A stretch of 64,000 nt of DNA from Rutidosis leptorrhynchoides (taxonomy: Eukaryota > Streptophyta > Magnoliopsida > Asterales > Asteraceae): the NCBI RefSeq assembly GCF_046630445.1, contig NC_092341.1, forward strand, positions 31,448,001 to 31,512,000. The letters run 5' to 3'. The first letter of the stretch is position 1. Each line of letters begins with the position of its first letter. Below the pieces are notes generated by a model. That model was given only the letters and a program-made list of their open reading frames with translations, was not told the origin of the DNA and ran no database searches. Made by a program: the position numbers and the translations under genes. Of the stretch, positions 13,801 to 24,423 are shown piece after piece.

Positions 13801-14320
13801 TCTAGTTAATGTCGGTTACCAGGTGTTCACCATATTAATAATTTTTATCTCTATGTATGGGATGTTTATTGAAATACGAAATCTTGTGGTCTATTATTAC
13901 AATTTGATAAATATATAGGTTAAACCTATAACTCACCAACATTTTTTGTTGACGTTTTAAGCATGTTTATTCTCAGGTGATTATTAAGAGCTTCCGCTAT
14001 TGCATACTAAAATAAGGACAAGATTTGGAGTCCATGTTGTATGATATTTTGTGAAAACTGCATTCAAGAAATTTATTTCAATGTAATATATTTGTATTGT
14101 AAACCATTATGAAATGGTCGTGTGTAAACGGTATATTTAAGATTATCATTATTTGATAATCTACGTAATACTTCTAAAACCTTTATCGATAAAATAAAAG
14201 TTATGATTGTTTTTAAAAATGAATGCAGTCTTTGAAAAAACATCTCATATAGAGGTCAAAACCTCGCGACGAAATCAATTAATATGGAACGTTTATAATC
14301 AATATGAACGGGACATTTCA
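10875..14320 (+). repeat. A2 5' LTR
   Basis: It runs from TGTAGTGACCTG to GGGACATTTCA, about 3.45 kb, and matches the 3' LTR at 48443-51890 base for base over long stretches. No gene is supported inside. Confidence 0.92.
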
Positions 14321-14322
14321 GT

Positions 14323-14334
14323 TGGTATCCGAGC
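14323..14334 (+). promoter_or_regulatory. A2 primer-binding site (tRNA-iMet type)
   Basis: TGGTATCCGAGC lies two bases after the 5' LTR. It differs at one position from TGGTATCAGAGC, the usual initiator-Met PBS of plant LTR elements, and the same variant is present in A3 and A4. Confidence 0.8.
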
Positions 14335-14532
14335 GTTGGTCTTAGAGAACCAGAAAATTTGATTTAGTGTGTCTTATCGAGTTTCTTTAGGATGCATTAG
14401 TGAGTCTGGACTTCGACCGTGTTTACTTGAAAAACGATTGCTTAACATTTTTTTGTTGGAAACTATATATTATTAACATGTAAATATTATGTGATATATT
14501 AATCTCTTAACGTGTTTGATATTGTGTGATAG

Positions 14533-15128
14533 ATATCTACCTCTAGTACAAATCCCATCGACTCACCTAATAATAATGAAGAGTCGAACATATATTGGGA
14601 AGATTCACAAATTCCCGAAGAAGAACCGAAAGAAGAGGAACCAAAAGAAGAAGAACCGGAAGAAGAGGAACTGGAAGAAGAGGTTCCGGAGGAGGAAATA
14701 GTAGGAAACATAGAAAAACAGATAAATAAAAGGAAAACATCAACAAAGGGACCCAAGTTAAAAATGGTTTGTGGTGTCTCCGCGGAGGAGAAAACATATT
14801 GGGAAAATTACCAATTTTCTGATGAATCAGATCCCGACGAGGATTCCGATTATATTATAGAAATTACCTCAACCCAATTTGAAAAGGTAAAAGAAAATAA
14901 TAAGGGAAAGGGCATAAAGATAGAGAAACCTGATTCCAACCCCGATGAACTCTATATGTATCGGCAACATCCATATTTCCTATATCGTGACAATAACCCG
15001 AGAACCTCTAAACCACCAGGCTTTTCTAAACCATTGTGGAAAACGATGGCTCGTATTAGGGGAACATCATATATCCCTAGAAAATTAGCAAAACGAAACA
15101 GGTCCGAAGAAGAAGAACATAGTGAGTC
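14533..15128 (+). pseudogene. A2 ORF0 (acidic protein), start codon lost and split by C
   Basis: The frame aligns with A4 ORF0 but begins ATA instead of ATG. It is then open to 15128, where element C enters. The last codons and stop resume at 42614-42620, giving 201 codons in total with no internal stop. The N-terminal part is rich in Glu-Pro-Glu repeats. The rest keeps the motifs YWENYQFSDESDPDEDSD, KPPGFSKPLWKT and IRGTSYIPRKLAKR. I do not recognise a known domain. A downstream ATG at 14764 could start a 122-residue product lacking the acidic part. Confidence 0.65.
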
Positions 15129-16202
15129 TGTCATACCCCGTCCTAATCCATCTGGACGAAGTCACCAACATCTGGTTCCATTGCGATGATCGACTCCAAG
15201 TAATGTCTTTGAAATAAGCAAATGCACAGCGAAAGATTTCTTTAATACCTGAGAATAAACATGCTTTCAAGTGTCAACCAAAAGGTTGGTGAGTTCATTA
15301 GTTTATCGTAATCAATCATATTCCATAATTTTAATAGACCACAAGATTTCATTTTTCCATAAATATACATCTCATATCAGGCATTTCGAAAACTGCATAG
15401 AGATAAAAATCATTCATATGGTGAACGCTTGATAACCGAACTAACAAGATGCATATAGAATATCCCCATCATTTCGAGACTCTCATCGGACATGATAATC
15501 GAAGTACTAAAGCATTCGTAACCCGAATGGGAAGTGTCAAGGTCCATAGATCTATCTTTAGGATTCGCGTCAATTAGGAGCCATTTCCCTAATTCTTAGG
15601 CTACCAAGCTAAAAAGGGGCATATTCGATTCGATAATCCAACCATAGAATGTAGTTTCGATTACTTGTGTCTATTTCGTAAATTATTTATAAAAGCAGCG
15701 CATGTATTCTCAGTCCCAAAAATATATATTGCAAAAGCATTTAAAAAGGGAGCAAATGAAACTCACCATACTGTATTTTGTAGTAAAAATACATATAGCG
15801 ACATTAAACAAGTGTAGGTTTGACCTTGGATTCACGAACCTATATCATGTATATATATATTAGCACATATAAATTAAGTCAAATAAATTTATGTATTATT
15901 ATTAATGATGTATTTGTTATATTTGATAAGTTTCTTTATTTATTTATATATTTTCATTTAACATATAGAAATATTAATATAGTTAAATTTTGTAATTTAA
16001 ATATATATTTTTATGTATATAATCTTTATTTATATAATTATGATCTTAACAATGTTATCAAAACTGTTATTTTCATAATTAATATTATTTTATAATAATG
16101 ATATAGATATAGATAATACTAGTTAATAAAAAAATAGTTTTTAATTAAAAAGGTAATCTTGTTATAATATGAAATTTTCAGTACAAAGGTTAATCTTAAT
16201 AC

Positions 16203-16306
<104 letters not shown>

Positions 16307-16408
16307 TGATAATAATGATAATAATACTAATAATACTAATCATACTTATGATAATAATGATATCATTAGTATAAGATGTATATGTATGTTAATAATGATA
16401 CTAACAAC

Positions 16409-16444
<36 letters not shown>

Positions 16445-16599
16445 AATACTAATACTAATATTATTGAAATTAGTAATAAATTGTGTTATTTTCATAATAA
16501 CACTAATAATAATAATCATTATGATAACCATAATAATAATAATAACAATAATAAAGATAATAATAATAATAACAATAGGCTACCTTTAAATGTTTTCCC

Positions 16600-16671
16600 A
16601 AAAAAAATTGCCCACGACCGGGCTCGAACTCCCAACCTCTCGAATAACCAATACACTCTGAACCATCGGGC
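16600..16671 (-). other. tRNA-like Pol III unit in C LTR (SINE head or tRNA relic)
   Basis: On the minus strand, GCCCGA is followed by an A-box-like TGGTTCAGAGTG (16654-16665), a B-box-like GAGTTCGAGCCC (16620-16631), then CGTGGGC, which pairs with the 5' GCCC, and a run of eight T beginning three bases later, as in a Pol III terminator. At 62 nt it is shorter than a tRNA and the T-arm pairs poorly, so it is not a functional tRNA. It may be the head of a SINE or a tRNA pseudogene. The same unit is at 37251-37312. Confidence 0.45.
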
Positions 16672-18018
16672 TGTCACCCAGTTTCTGATTTAAAACAGTG
16701 CCCAATTACATATAACCCGTATTTTAAATAACTCCTTCTTCTTCTTCAATTTCAATCGGCCAAAGGATTTAATAAGACAATAAGCGAATTATAAAATTAA
16801 GTTAAGACTTGCTAGAGTTGATAACGACCAGTAATGGTTAAATGGATTCAACAGAAAAAAAAATAAAGTTTTAAACCTGCTGTGTACACTCGCGATGAAC
16901 ACTCCAACATAATCATTGATTTCGAGTTGTAGGATGTTTTAGAGAATAGTTACAATATGAATTGTGTTCCAAATGATTATTAGAAACTGTATGAATCCTC
17001 AATTTCAACAGAATCGATTTATAACACTCCAATTTGATCTTTGAAAAATCAGTTGACTTTTTAAGAAAATGTTTGACTTGTAAAATTCGAATTCGATCAG
17101 TAAAATTGGATTGTGAGACTTTTCAGATAGTTTGAGTAGGAGATTTAGAACACAATTTCATTTTTAGATTTTTAAAACTGATTCTAATTCAAGTATTTGA
17201 TGAAAATGTAATGGTACAGGGGACCGTAGGTGTTCTTCATATTATACAGCTTAATTTCAATAATTAGAAGACTGTGAAGGGTGTTTGGGATTGGTAAGTG
17301 TCGTAGTAGATTGAATGTGTTAATATCCTTGATAATTTTGTTTGTTTTATAGCAAATTGGATCGACAGGAATACCTCCCATCGTACATAATTTTATATAT
17401 AAAAAATAAAGAATGAATATAATTTACACTGATTTGTACTGGGTTTTGGATTGTACTGTGAATTGTATACGGGCAGGTAACTGATTAAAGACCAAACAAG
17501 AATCCCATACAATCTGATGGATGCTTGCAACCTAACTCGTATGATTTTCTTTCTTTACAGATTATATAATTAATATAAATATCATAATATTAATAATAAT
17601 TACATAAATAATAATGCTAAAGTAGAAAGAAAAATAATAATAATGATAATAATACTGATTTTTTTAATAAATATCTTTTATATAACGTTATATATATACC
17701 TATATATATCTATTTATATTTATATATCACTATATATGTATATCTCTTTAAATTTTTATAGATTTTAATTAATATTATCAATAGATATAAATATAACAAT
17801 AATATTAATTCTCTTATTAATATACATAATAAAAATAATACAATTTATAATATAATAATAATATTTCTAATGATCATGATAAGAATTACCATAAATATAT
17901 AACAATTATATTGTTAATAACTATAATACTAATTATACTAATATTATTAATAATATCAACAATATTAATAATAATGATAACATATCAATTTATATATACC
18001 AACTTATTCATACTCAAC

Positions 18019-18021
<3 letters not shown>

Positions 18022-18113
<92 letters not shown>
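18022..18113. repeat. (AT)n microsatellite in C 3' LTR
   Basis: Uninterrupted AT dinucleotides of about 92 bp. The same position in the other C LTR (41909-42046) has a palindromic compound version. Confidence 0.95.
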
Positions 18114-18115
<2 letters not shown>

Positions 18116-18460
18116 TGTATTAGAGATAATAATATTAATGATACAAATATTAATATCAATATAAATCTTAGTAATAATAATGAAAGTAATAATAATATAG
18201 TACTTTTATTTTCAACTTGTAATTACATTTAATATATTTTATTAATTATGTAATATTTAATAATTAGATTATATATTACATGATAACACTTATTGAATAG
18301 CTAAATATATATTTTTACATATATTATAATATAATAATTATTAATAATAATCATGTGGAATTATATATAAATCCATTTTAAATTAAACATAATTATTTTG
18401 TATCTTAATTTACATATTTAATTCTAATGTTTATTTTATAATTTCGAACTATTATAATTA

Positions 18461-18462
<2 letters not shown>

Positions 18463-18532
<70 letters not shown>
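18463..18532. repeat. (TA)n microsatellite in C 3' LTR
   Basis: A 70-bp TA run. It is shorter (about 42 bp) at the equivalent 42394-42435. Confidence 0.95.
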
Positions 18533-18537
<5 letters not shown>

Positions 18538-18705
18538 TTATTTACAAACAATTGTTCGTGAATCGTCGGTAATGGTCGAATGGTAATTGAATATATGAAC
18601 ATAGTTTCAAAGTTTTCGAGACTCAACATTAAAGACTTTGCTTATCGTGTCGAAACATATAAAGATTTAAGTTTAAATTTGGTCGGAAATTCCCGGGTCA
18701 TCACA

Positions 18706-18741
18706 GTACCTACCCGTTAAAGAAATTTCGTCCCGAAATTT
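18706..18741 (-). promoter_or_regulatory. C PPT region
   Basis: On the minus strand AAATTTCGGGACGAAATTTC is followed by TTTAACGGGTAGGTAC, directly before the LTR start TGTGATGACC. It is nearly identical to the A family block, so both families share plus-strand priming signals. Confidence 0.65.
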
Positions 18742-19055
18742 GAGTGAGGTGGTCATGGCTAACAATAAAAATGTTTTCATGACGAATATTAGTTGATAAA
18801 TAGAGTTTTATCATTAATGAGTAATACGAAAAAGATAATTCAGTTACTCAAAGCGTACAAGTGAAGCTACCACAAAAGAGTGAAAAGCTTCGTCCTAACT
18901 TTTGACGTAGCCAAGATTGAATTCCGGAATTCAGGGGATTTAAAAGAAAATCTTAGAAATCTATAAGATCTGATTCTTCAAGATTTATGGAAAATTAGGA
19001 TCCTCTTTAATTTAAAACGATTATCTGTCTCAATTGCTTTGTTTGGTATCTTCTC

Positions 19056-19062
19056 TATAAAT
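19056..19062 (+). promoter_or_regulatory. TATA box for an antisense transcript in C
   Basis: CTATAAATG lies about 76-82 bases upstream of the ATG at 19138 and is followed by a C/T-rich leader, as in plant core promoters. It points against the direction of C. Promoter activity is inferred only from the motif and spacing. Confidence 0.4.
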
Positions 19063-19137
19063 GAACTTCTTCCATTCTATTATTTTCACCACTCCAATTC
19101 TTTCTTTCTCGATCCATACTCTCAAACGATTGTGAAA

Positions 19138-19311
19138 ATGCTTAATCCAGTCCTGATCCTTGTCCTCATCCTTACTATCACAACATTTATTCTCCTTTTC
19201 CAACTTCCACCAGAGGAATCTGCTTTCTTCTACTTCGCCCTTGGGGTTATAGTGTTTTTAATTCTCCCGTGTCTTTATGTTGCTATAAACATTGATATAC
19301 ACAGTTTGTAA
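19138..19311 (+). CDS. Antisense small membrane-protein ORF in C (57 aa)
   Basis: ATG to TAA with no stop. The product begins MLNPVLILVLILTITTFILL, a hydrophobic helix of about 20 residues. A short polar loop with LPPEES follows, then a second hydrophobic helix (about residues 30-47) and a short tail. Two transmembrane segments are predicted by eye; no family is recognised. It lies antisense near the 3' end of C, the position where some Tat-group and related plant elements carry antisense ORFs (established for those families). The ORF is intact although C's sense ORF is decayed. It could be a chance hydrophobic frame. Confidence 0.4.
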   Translation: MLNPVLILVLILTITTFILLFQLPPEESAFFYFALGVIVFLILPCLYVAINIDIHSL

Positions 19312-19840
19312 TTTTATGTGTTGTTATCGACCTTTATATTCCCCCTTATATTTTAGAGTTTCATACTTTTGTTTTCTCTTCTCGACTTTAAATCAAGCGA
19401 ATAATGGTCCAGAATTCGTAGATATAGAGTTTCAAATGATTATAATGTTCTCAGCAGGAAGGAACGTGATAACACTATTTGATTTTCAAATTTATCAACA
19501 TCACGGAAGATAGAACCATCAAGAATACATTTTCTTAATATCTTCAGAAGTTAAGTAGAATGAAAGAGTTATGTAACATGACACATGATGATGGTATGAT
19601 CTACTGTGAACCATCACGTCCCATTAAAAACTCAGCATGACTTACTGTAATATAATCACGTTGATCAAGTGTCATTATATTATAATAACTCATGCATCAG
19701 TTCCCAACATTACTTTAATAACATTCATATTTTAAGCTTGAAAGTTTACAGAATATAGAAACTAGCAGTTTCTATATGATGTAATACTGATAGCACGAAG
19801 AGATTAATGATATCAAATAAGAATAGTTATGAAAATATCT

Positions 19841-20098
19841 TCAGAAATATGGAGGATATTTATAATGAAAGATACGATGATATCTTGGAATTTCTAATAT
19901 CGAAGGATGGTGAAGAAAATTTGTCCGCAAAATTTTGGAGTCAGAAGCAAGGTATTCGCTAAAGATTTCATCAGAAACAGAATCATCGGGATTCTTAATG
20001 TATAAGTTTATTCCTTGTGATTTGTTCAGAGACTCCTTCGTAGTTTTCTCAATCAGTTTTTCAGTTTCAAACTTTTTTTGAGCTTTGCCAACATACAA
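19841..20098 (-). pseudogene. Decayed charged ORF fragment in C interior
   Basis: There are 85 open codons on the minus strand with no ATG at the start (first codon TTG), rich in Lys and Glu at the beginning (KKFETEKLIEKTTKES) and with an acidic segment NPDDSVSDEIFSEYLASDS. The composition looks like a coding remnant with a coiled coil, cut on its 5' side by A4. Product unknown. Confidence 0.3.
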
Positions 20099-20196
20099 TT
20101 CTGTATCATCAACTTTTGGTTGTTGAGGTCATTTACAGTTTTTGTTGCTTCATTCAACTTTTCAAAATTCAGAGCATTAATTCGCAGACTGGGTGC

Positions 20197-23100
20197 TGTA
20201 GTGACCCGAACTTTTCCATGTTTATATATATTAATTGAGATTGATATTTACATGATTAAATGTTTCCAACATGTTAAGCAATCAAACTTGTTAAGACTTG
20301 ATTAATTGAAATATGTTTCATATAGACAATTGACCACCCAAGTTGACCGGTGATTCACGAACGTTAAAACTTGTAAAAACTATATGATGACATATATATG
20401 GATATATATATGGATATATATATAGTTAACATGATACTATGATAAGTAAACATATCATTAAGTATATTAACAATGAACTACATATGTAAAAACAAGACTA
20501 CTAACTTAATGATTTTTAAACGAGACATATATGTAACGATTATCGTTGTAAAGACATTTAATGTATATATATCATATTAAGAGATATTCATACATGATAA
20601 TATCATGATAATATAATAATTTAAAATCTCATTTGATATTATAAACATTGGGTTAACAACATTTAACAAGATCGTTAACCTAAAGGTTTCAAAACAACAC
20701 TTACATGTAACGACTAACGATGACTTAACGACTCAGTTAAAATGTATATACATGTAGTGTTTTAATATGTATTTATACACTTTTTAAAGACTTCAATACA
20801 CTTATCAAAATACTTCTACTTAACAAAAATGCTTACAATTACATCCTCGTTCAGTTTCATCAACAATTCTACTCGTATGCACCCGTATTCGTACTCGTAC
20901 AATACACAGCTTTTAGATGTATGTACTATTGGTATATACACTCCAATGATCAGCTCTTAGCAGCCCATGTGAGTCACCTAACACATGTGGGAACCATCAT
21001 TTGGCAACTAGCATGAAATATCTCATAAAATTACAAAAATATGAGTAATCATTCATGACTTATTTACATGAAAACAAAATTACATATCCTTTATATCTAA
21101 TCCATACACCAACGACCAAAAACACCTACAAACACTTTCATTCTTCAATTTTCTTCATCTAATTGATCTCTCTCAAGTTCTATCTTCAAGTTCTAAGTGT
21201 TCTTCATATATTCTACAAGTTCTAATTACATAAAATCAAGAATACTTTCAAGTTTGCTAGCTCACTTCCAATCTTGTAAGGTGATCATCCAACCTCAAGA
21301 AATCTTTGTTTCTTACAGTAGGTTATCATTCTAATACAAGGTAATAATCATATTCAAACTTTGGTTCAATTTCTATAACTATAACAATCTTATTTCAAGT
21401 GATGATCTTACTTGAACTTGTTTTCGTGTCATGATTCTGCTTCAAGAACTTCGAGCCATCCAAGGATCTATTGAAGCTAGATCCATTTTTCTCTTTTCCA
21501 GTAGGTTTATCCAAGGAACTCAAGGTAGTAATGATGTTCATAACATCATTCGATTCATACATATAAAGCTATCTTATTCGAAGGTTTAAACTTGTAATCA
21601 CTAGAACATAGTTTAGTTAATTCTAAACTTGTTCGCAAACAAAAGTTAATCCTTCTAACTTGACTTTTAAAATCAACTAAACACATGTTCTATAACTATA
21701 TGATATGCTAACTTAATGATTTAAAACCTGGAAACACGAAAAACACCATAAAACTGGATTTACGCCGTCGTAGTAACACCGCGGGCTGTTTTGGGTTAGT
21801 TAATTAAAAACTATGATAAACTTTGATTTAAAAGTTGTTATTATGAGAAAATGATTTTTATTATGAACATGAAACTATATCCAAAAATTATGGTTAAACT
21901 CAAAGTGGAAGTATGTTTTCTAAAATGGTCATCTAGACGTCGTTCTTTCGACTGAAATGACTACCTTTACAAAAACGACTTGTAACTTATTTTTCCGACT
22001 ATAAACCTATACTTTTTCTGTTTATATTTATAAAATAGAGTTCAATATGAAACCATAGCAATTTGAATCACTCAAAACGGATTTAAAATGAAGAAGTTAT
22101 GGGTAAAACAAGATTGGATAATTTTTCTCATTTTAGCTACGTGAAAATTGGTAACAAATCTATTCCAACCATAACTTAATCAACTTGTATTGTATATTAT
22201 GTAATCTTGAGATACCATAGACACGTATACAATGTTTCGACCTATCATGTCGACACATCTATATATATTTCGGAACAACCATAGACACTCTATATGTGAA
22301 TGTTGGAGTTAGCTATACAGGGTTGAGGTTGATTCCAAAATATATATAGTTTGAGTTGTGATCAATACTGAGATACGTATACACTGGGTCATGGATTGAT
22401 TCAAGATAATATTTATCGATTTATTTCTGTACATCTAACTGTGGACAACTAGTTGTAGGTTACTAACGAGGACAGCTGACTTAATAAACTTAAAACATCA
22501 AAATATATTAAAAGTGTTGTAAATATATTTTGAACATACTTTGATATATATGTATATATTGTTATAGGTTCGTGAATCAACCAGTGGCCAAGTCTTACTT
22601 CCCGACGAAGTAAAAATCTGTGAAAGTGAGTTATAGTCCCACTTTTAAAATCTAATATTTTTGGGATGAGAATACATGCAGGTTTTATAAATGATTTACA
22701 AAATAGACACAGGTACGTGAAACTACATTCTATGGTTGAATTATCGAAATCGAATATGCCCCTTTTGTATATAGTCTGGTAATCTAAGAATTAGGGAACA
22801 GAAACCCTAATTGACGCGAACTCTAAAGATAGATCTATTGGGCCTAACAAACCCCATCCAAAGTACCGGATGCTTTAGTACTTCGAAATTTATATCATAT
22901 CCGAAGGGTGTCCCGGAATGATGGGGATATTCTTATATATGCATCTTGTTAATGTCGGTTACCAGTTGTTCACCATATGAATGATTTTTATCTCTATGTA
23001 TGGGATGTGTATTGAAATATGAAATCTTGTGGTCTATTATTATTATGATTTGATATATATAGGTTAAACCTATAAATCACCAACATTTTTGTTGACGTTT

Positions 23101-23462
23101 TAAGCATGTTTATTCTCCGGTGATTATTAAGAGCTTCCGCTGTCGCATACTTAAATAAGGACGAGATTTGGAGTCCATGCTTGTATGATTTTGTGTAAAA
23201 ACTGTATTCAAGAAACTTATTTTGTTGTAACATATTTGTATTGTAAACCATTATGTAATGGTCGTGTGTAAACAGGATATTTTAGATTATCATTATTTGA
23301 TAATCTACGTAAAGCTTTTTAAACCTTTATTGATGAAATAAAGGTTATGGTTTGTTTTAAAATGAATGCAGTCTTTGAAAAACGTCTCATATAGAGGTCA
23401 AAACCTCGCAACGAAATCAATTAATATGGAACGTTTTTAATCAATAAGAACGGGACATTTCA
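20197..23462 (+). repeat. A4 5' LTR
   Basis: TGTAGTGACCCG to GGGACATTTCA, 3266 bp. One unit of the ~175-bp U3 repeat is missing relative to A1 and A2. The core promoter is near 22660-22700. No supported gene is inside. Confidence 0.95.
22684..22692 (+). promoter_or_regulatory. Probable TATA box of A4 5' LTR
   Basis: TTTATAAAT follows the block TTTTTGGGATGAGAATACAT, which is the best conserved part of the A, B and C LTRs and is recognisable in D. Transcription would start about 30 bases on, near AATAGACACAGG, giving a U5/R of roughly 0.75 kb. The start site is inferred. Confidence 0.5.
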
Positions 23463-23464
23463 GT

Positions 23465-23476
23465 TGGTATCCGAGC
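23465..23476 (+). promoter_or_regulatory. A4 primer-binding site (tRNA-iMet type)
   Basis: TGGTATCCGAGC starts two bases after the LTR end at 23462. It has one mismatch to the standard initiator-Met PBS. Confidence 0.85.
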
Positions 23477-23671
23477 GTTGGTCTTAGAGAACCAGAATTT
23501 TGCATTAGTGTGTCTTATCGAGTTTGTTAGGATGCATTAGTGAGTCTGGACTTCGACCGTGTTTACTTAAAAAATGATTGGTTAACAAATTTTGTTGGAA
23601 ACTATATATTTTTAACATGTGAATATTATGTGATATATTAATCTCTTAACGCGTTTGATATTATGTGATAG

Positions 23672-24286
23672 ATGTCTATCTCTAGAACAAGTCCCATTGA
23701 CTCACCTAATAATAATGAAGAGTCAAATGTAAATTGGAATGATTCGTGGACTGATTCACAAGTTCCCGAAGAGGAACCGGAAGAAGAGTCGGAACCGGAA
23801 GAAGAATCGGAACCGGAAGAAGAATCGGAACCGGAAGAAGAAATAGAACCGGTGGGGGAAATAATAAAACGGTTAAGTAAAAGAGAATCCTCAACCAACC
23901 GACCAAGGTTAATTATGGTCAATGGTGTTTCCGCCAAGGAAGCAAAATATTGGGAGGATTACCAATTCTCCGATGAATCGGATTCCGACGAGAATTCCGA
24001 TGATGTTATAGAAATTACCCCAACTGAATTTAAAAAGGCAAAAGAAAATAATAAGGGAAAGGGCATAAAAATAGAGAAATCTAATTCCAACCCCGATGAA
24101 CTTTATATGTATCGTCAACCCCCGAAGTCCTTAAGTTGTAACAATGACCCGGGAACCTCTAAACCACCAGGTTTTTCTAAACCAATGTGGATAACGACGG
24201 CTCGTATTAGGGGAACATCATATATCCCTAGAAACTTGGCAAAACGAACCAAAACCGAAGAAGAAGAAACAAGCGAGTCAGAATAA
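23672..24286 (+). CDS. ORF0: acidic protein of unknown function (204 aa), first ORF of A4
   Basis: ATG at 23672, about 200 bases after the PBS, to TAA at 24284-24286. Residues 1-25 are Ser/Asn-rich, 30-55 are EPEEESEPEEE repeats, 80-115 are acidic with YWEDYQFSDESDSDENSD, then a Lys-rich NNKGKGIKIEK, KPPGFSKPMW near 165 and a basic IRGTSYIPRNLAKR before an acidic tail. The basic patch could be a nuclear-localisation or RNA-binding element (inference). No known domain is recognised. The frame is kept over its whole length in A2 and A3, which argues for a real protein. The acidic repeat varies in length in whole codons among copies. It sits 137 bases ahead of the F-box ORF. Confidence 0.7.
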   Translation: MSISRTSPIDSPNNNEESNVNWNDSWTDSQVPEEEPEEESEPEEESEPEEESEPEEEIEPVGEIIKRLSKRESSTNRPRLIMVNGVSAKEAKYWEDYQFSDESDSDENSDDVIEITPTEFKKAKENNKGKGIKIEKSNSNPDELYMYRQPPKSLSCNNDPGTSKPPGFSKPMWITTARIRGTSYIPRNLAKRTKTEEEETSESE

Positions 24287-24386
24287 GATAGTTGTATTCG
24301 TGTGGTGTAATATATGTAATATAGTGTGCTTATGCTTTATGATATATGTAAAAATTGCTTGTATTAATAAGTATTTTTTTTATGAA

Positions 24387-24409
24387 TCTAACTCTTGTCT
24401 ATTTTACAG
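24387..24409 (+). promoter_or_regulatory. Possible 3' splice site ahead of the F-box ORF
   Basis: CTAAC (branch-point-like), a pyrimidine-rich stretch and TTTTACAG end 14 bases before the F-box ATG. A2 has the same arrangement (ending 42748) and A3 has it with CAG changed to TAG. It would allow a spliced subgenomic mRNA for the F-box protein. The donor has not been identified. Confidence 0.4.
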
Positions 24410-24423
24410 TATAAAAACACAAA

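Larger units (their letters stand above)
18706..20196 (-). other. C internal region, 3' part
   Basis: This is the non-coding interior of C between the PPT and the A4 insertion. It has no gag or pol similarity that I can recognise. It contains an antisense TATA and small ORF (19056-19311), a short open stretch on the minus strand (about 19841-20098) and otherwise AT-rich sequence. GGTGC at 20192-20196 is the left TSD of A4. Confidence 0.6.

Noticed and set aside
16610..16671. A functional tRNA gene
   Set aside because: It is only 62 nt long with a poorly paired T arm, and a second diverged copy exists in the other LTR; kept only as a tRNA-like unit.
17911..18123. A 70-codon frame rich in Ile-Tyr
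   Set aside because: It is the translation of an (AT)n run, as are the similar frames at 2619-2957 and 41907-42092.
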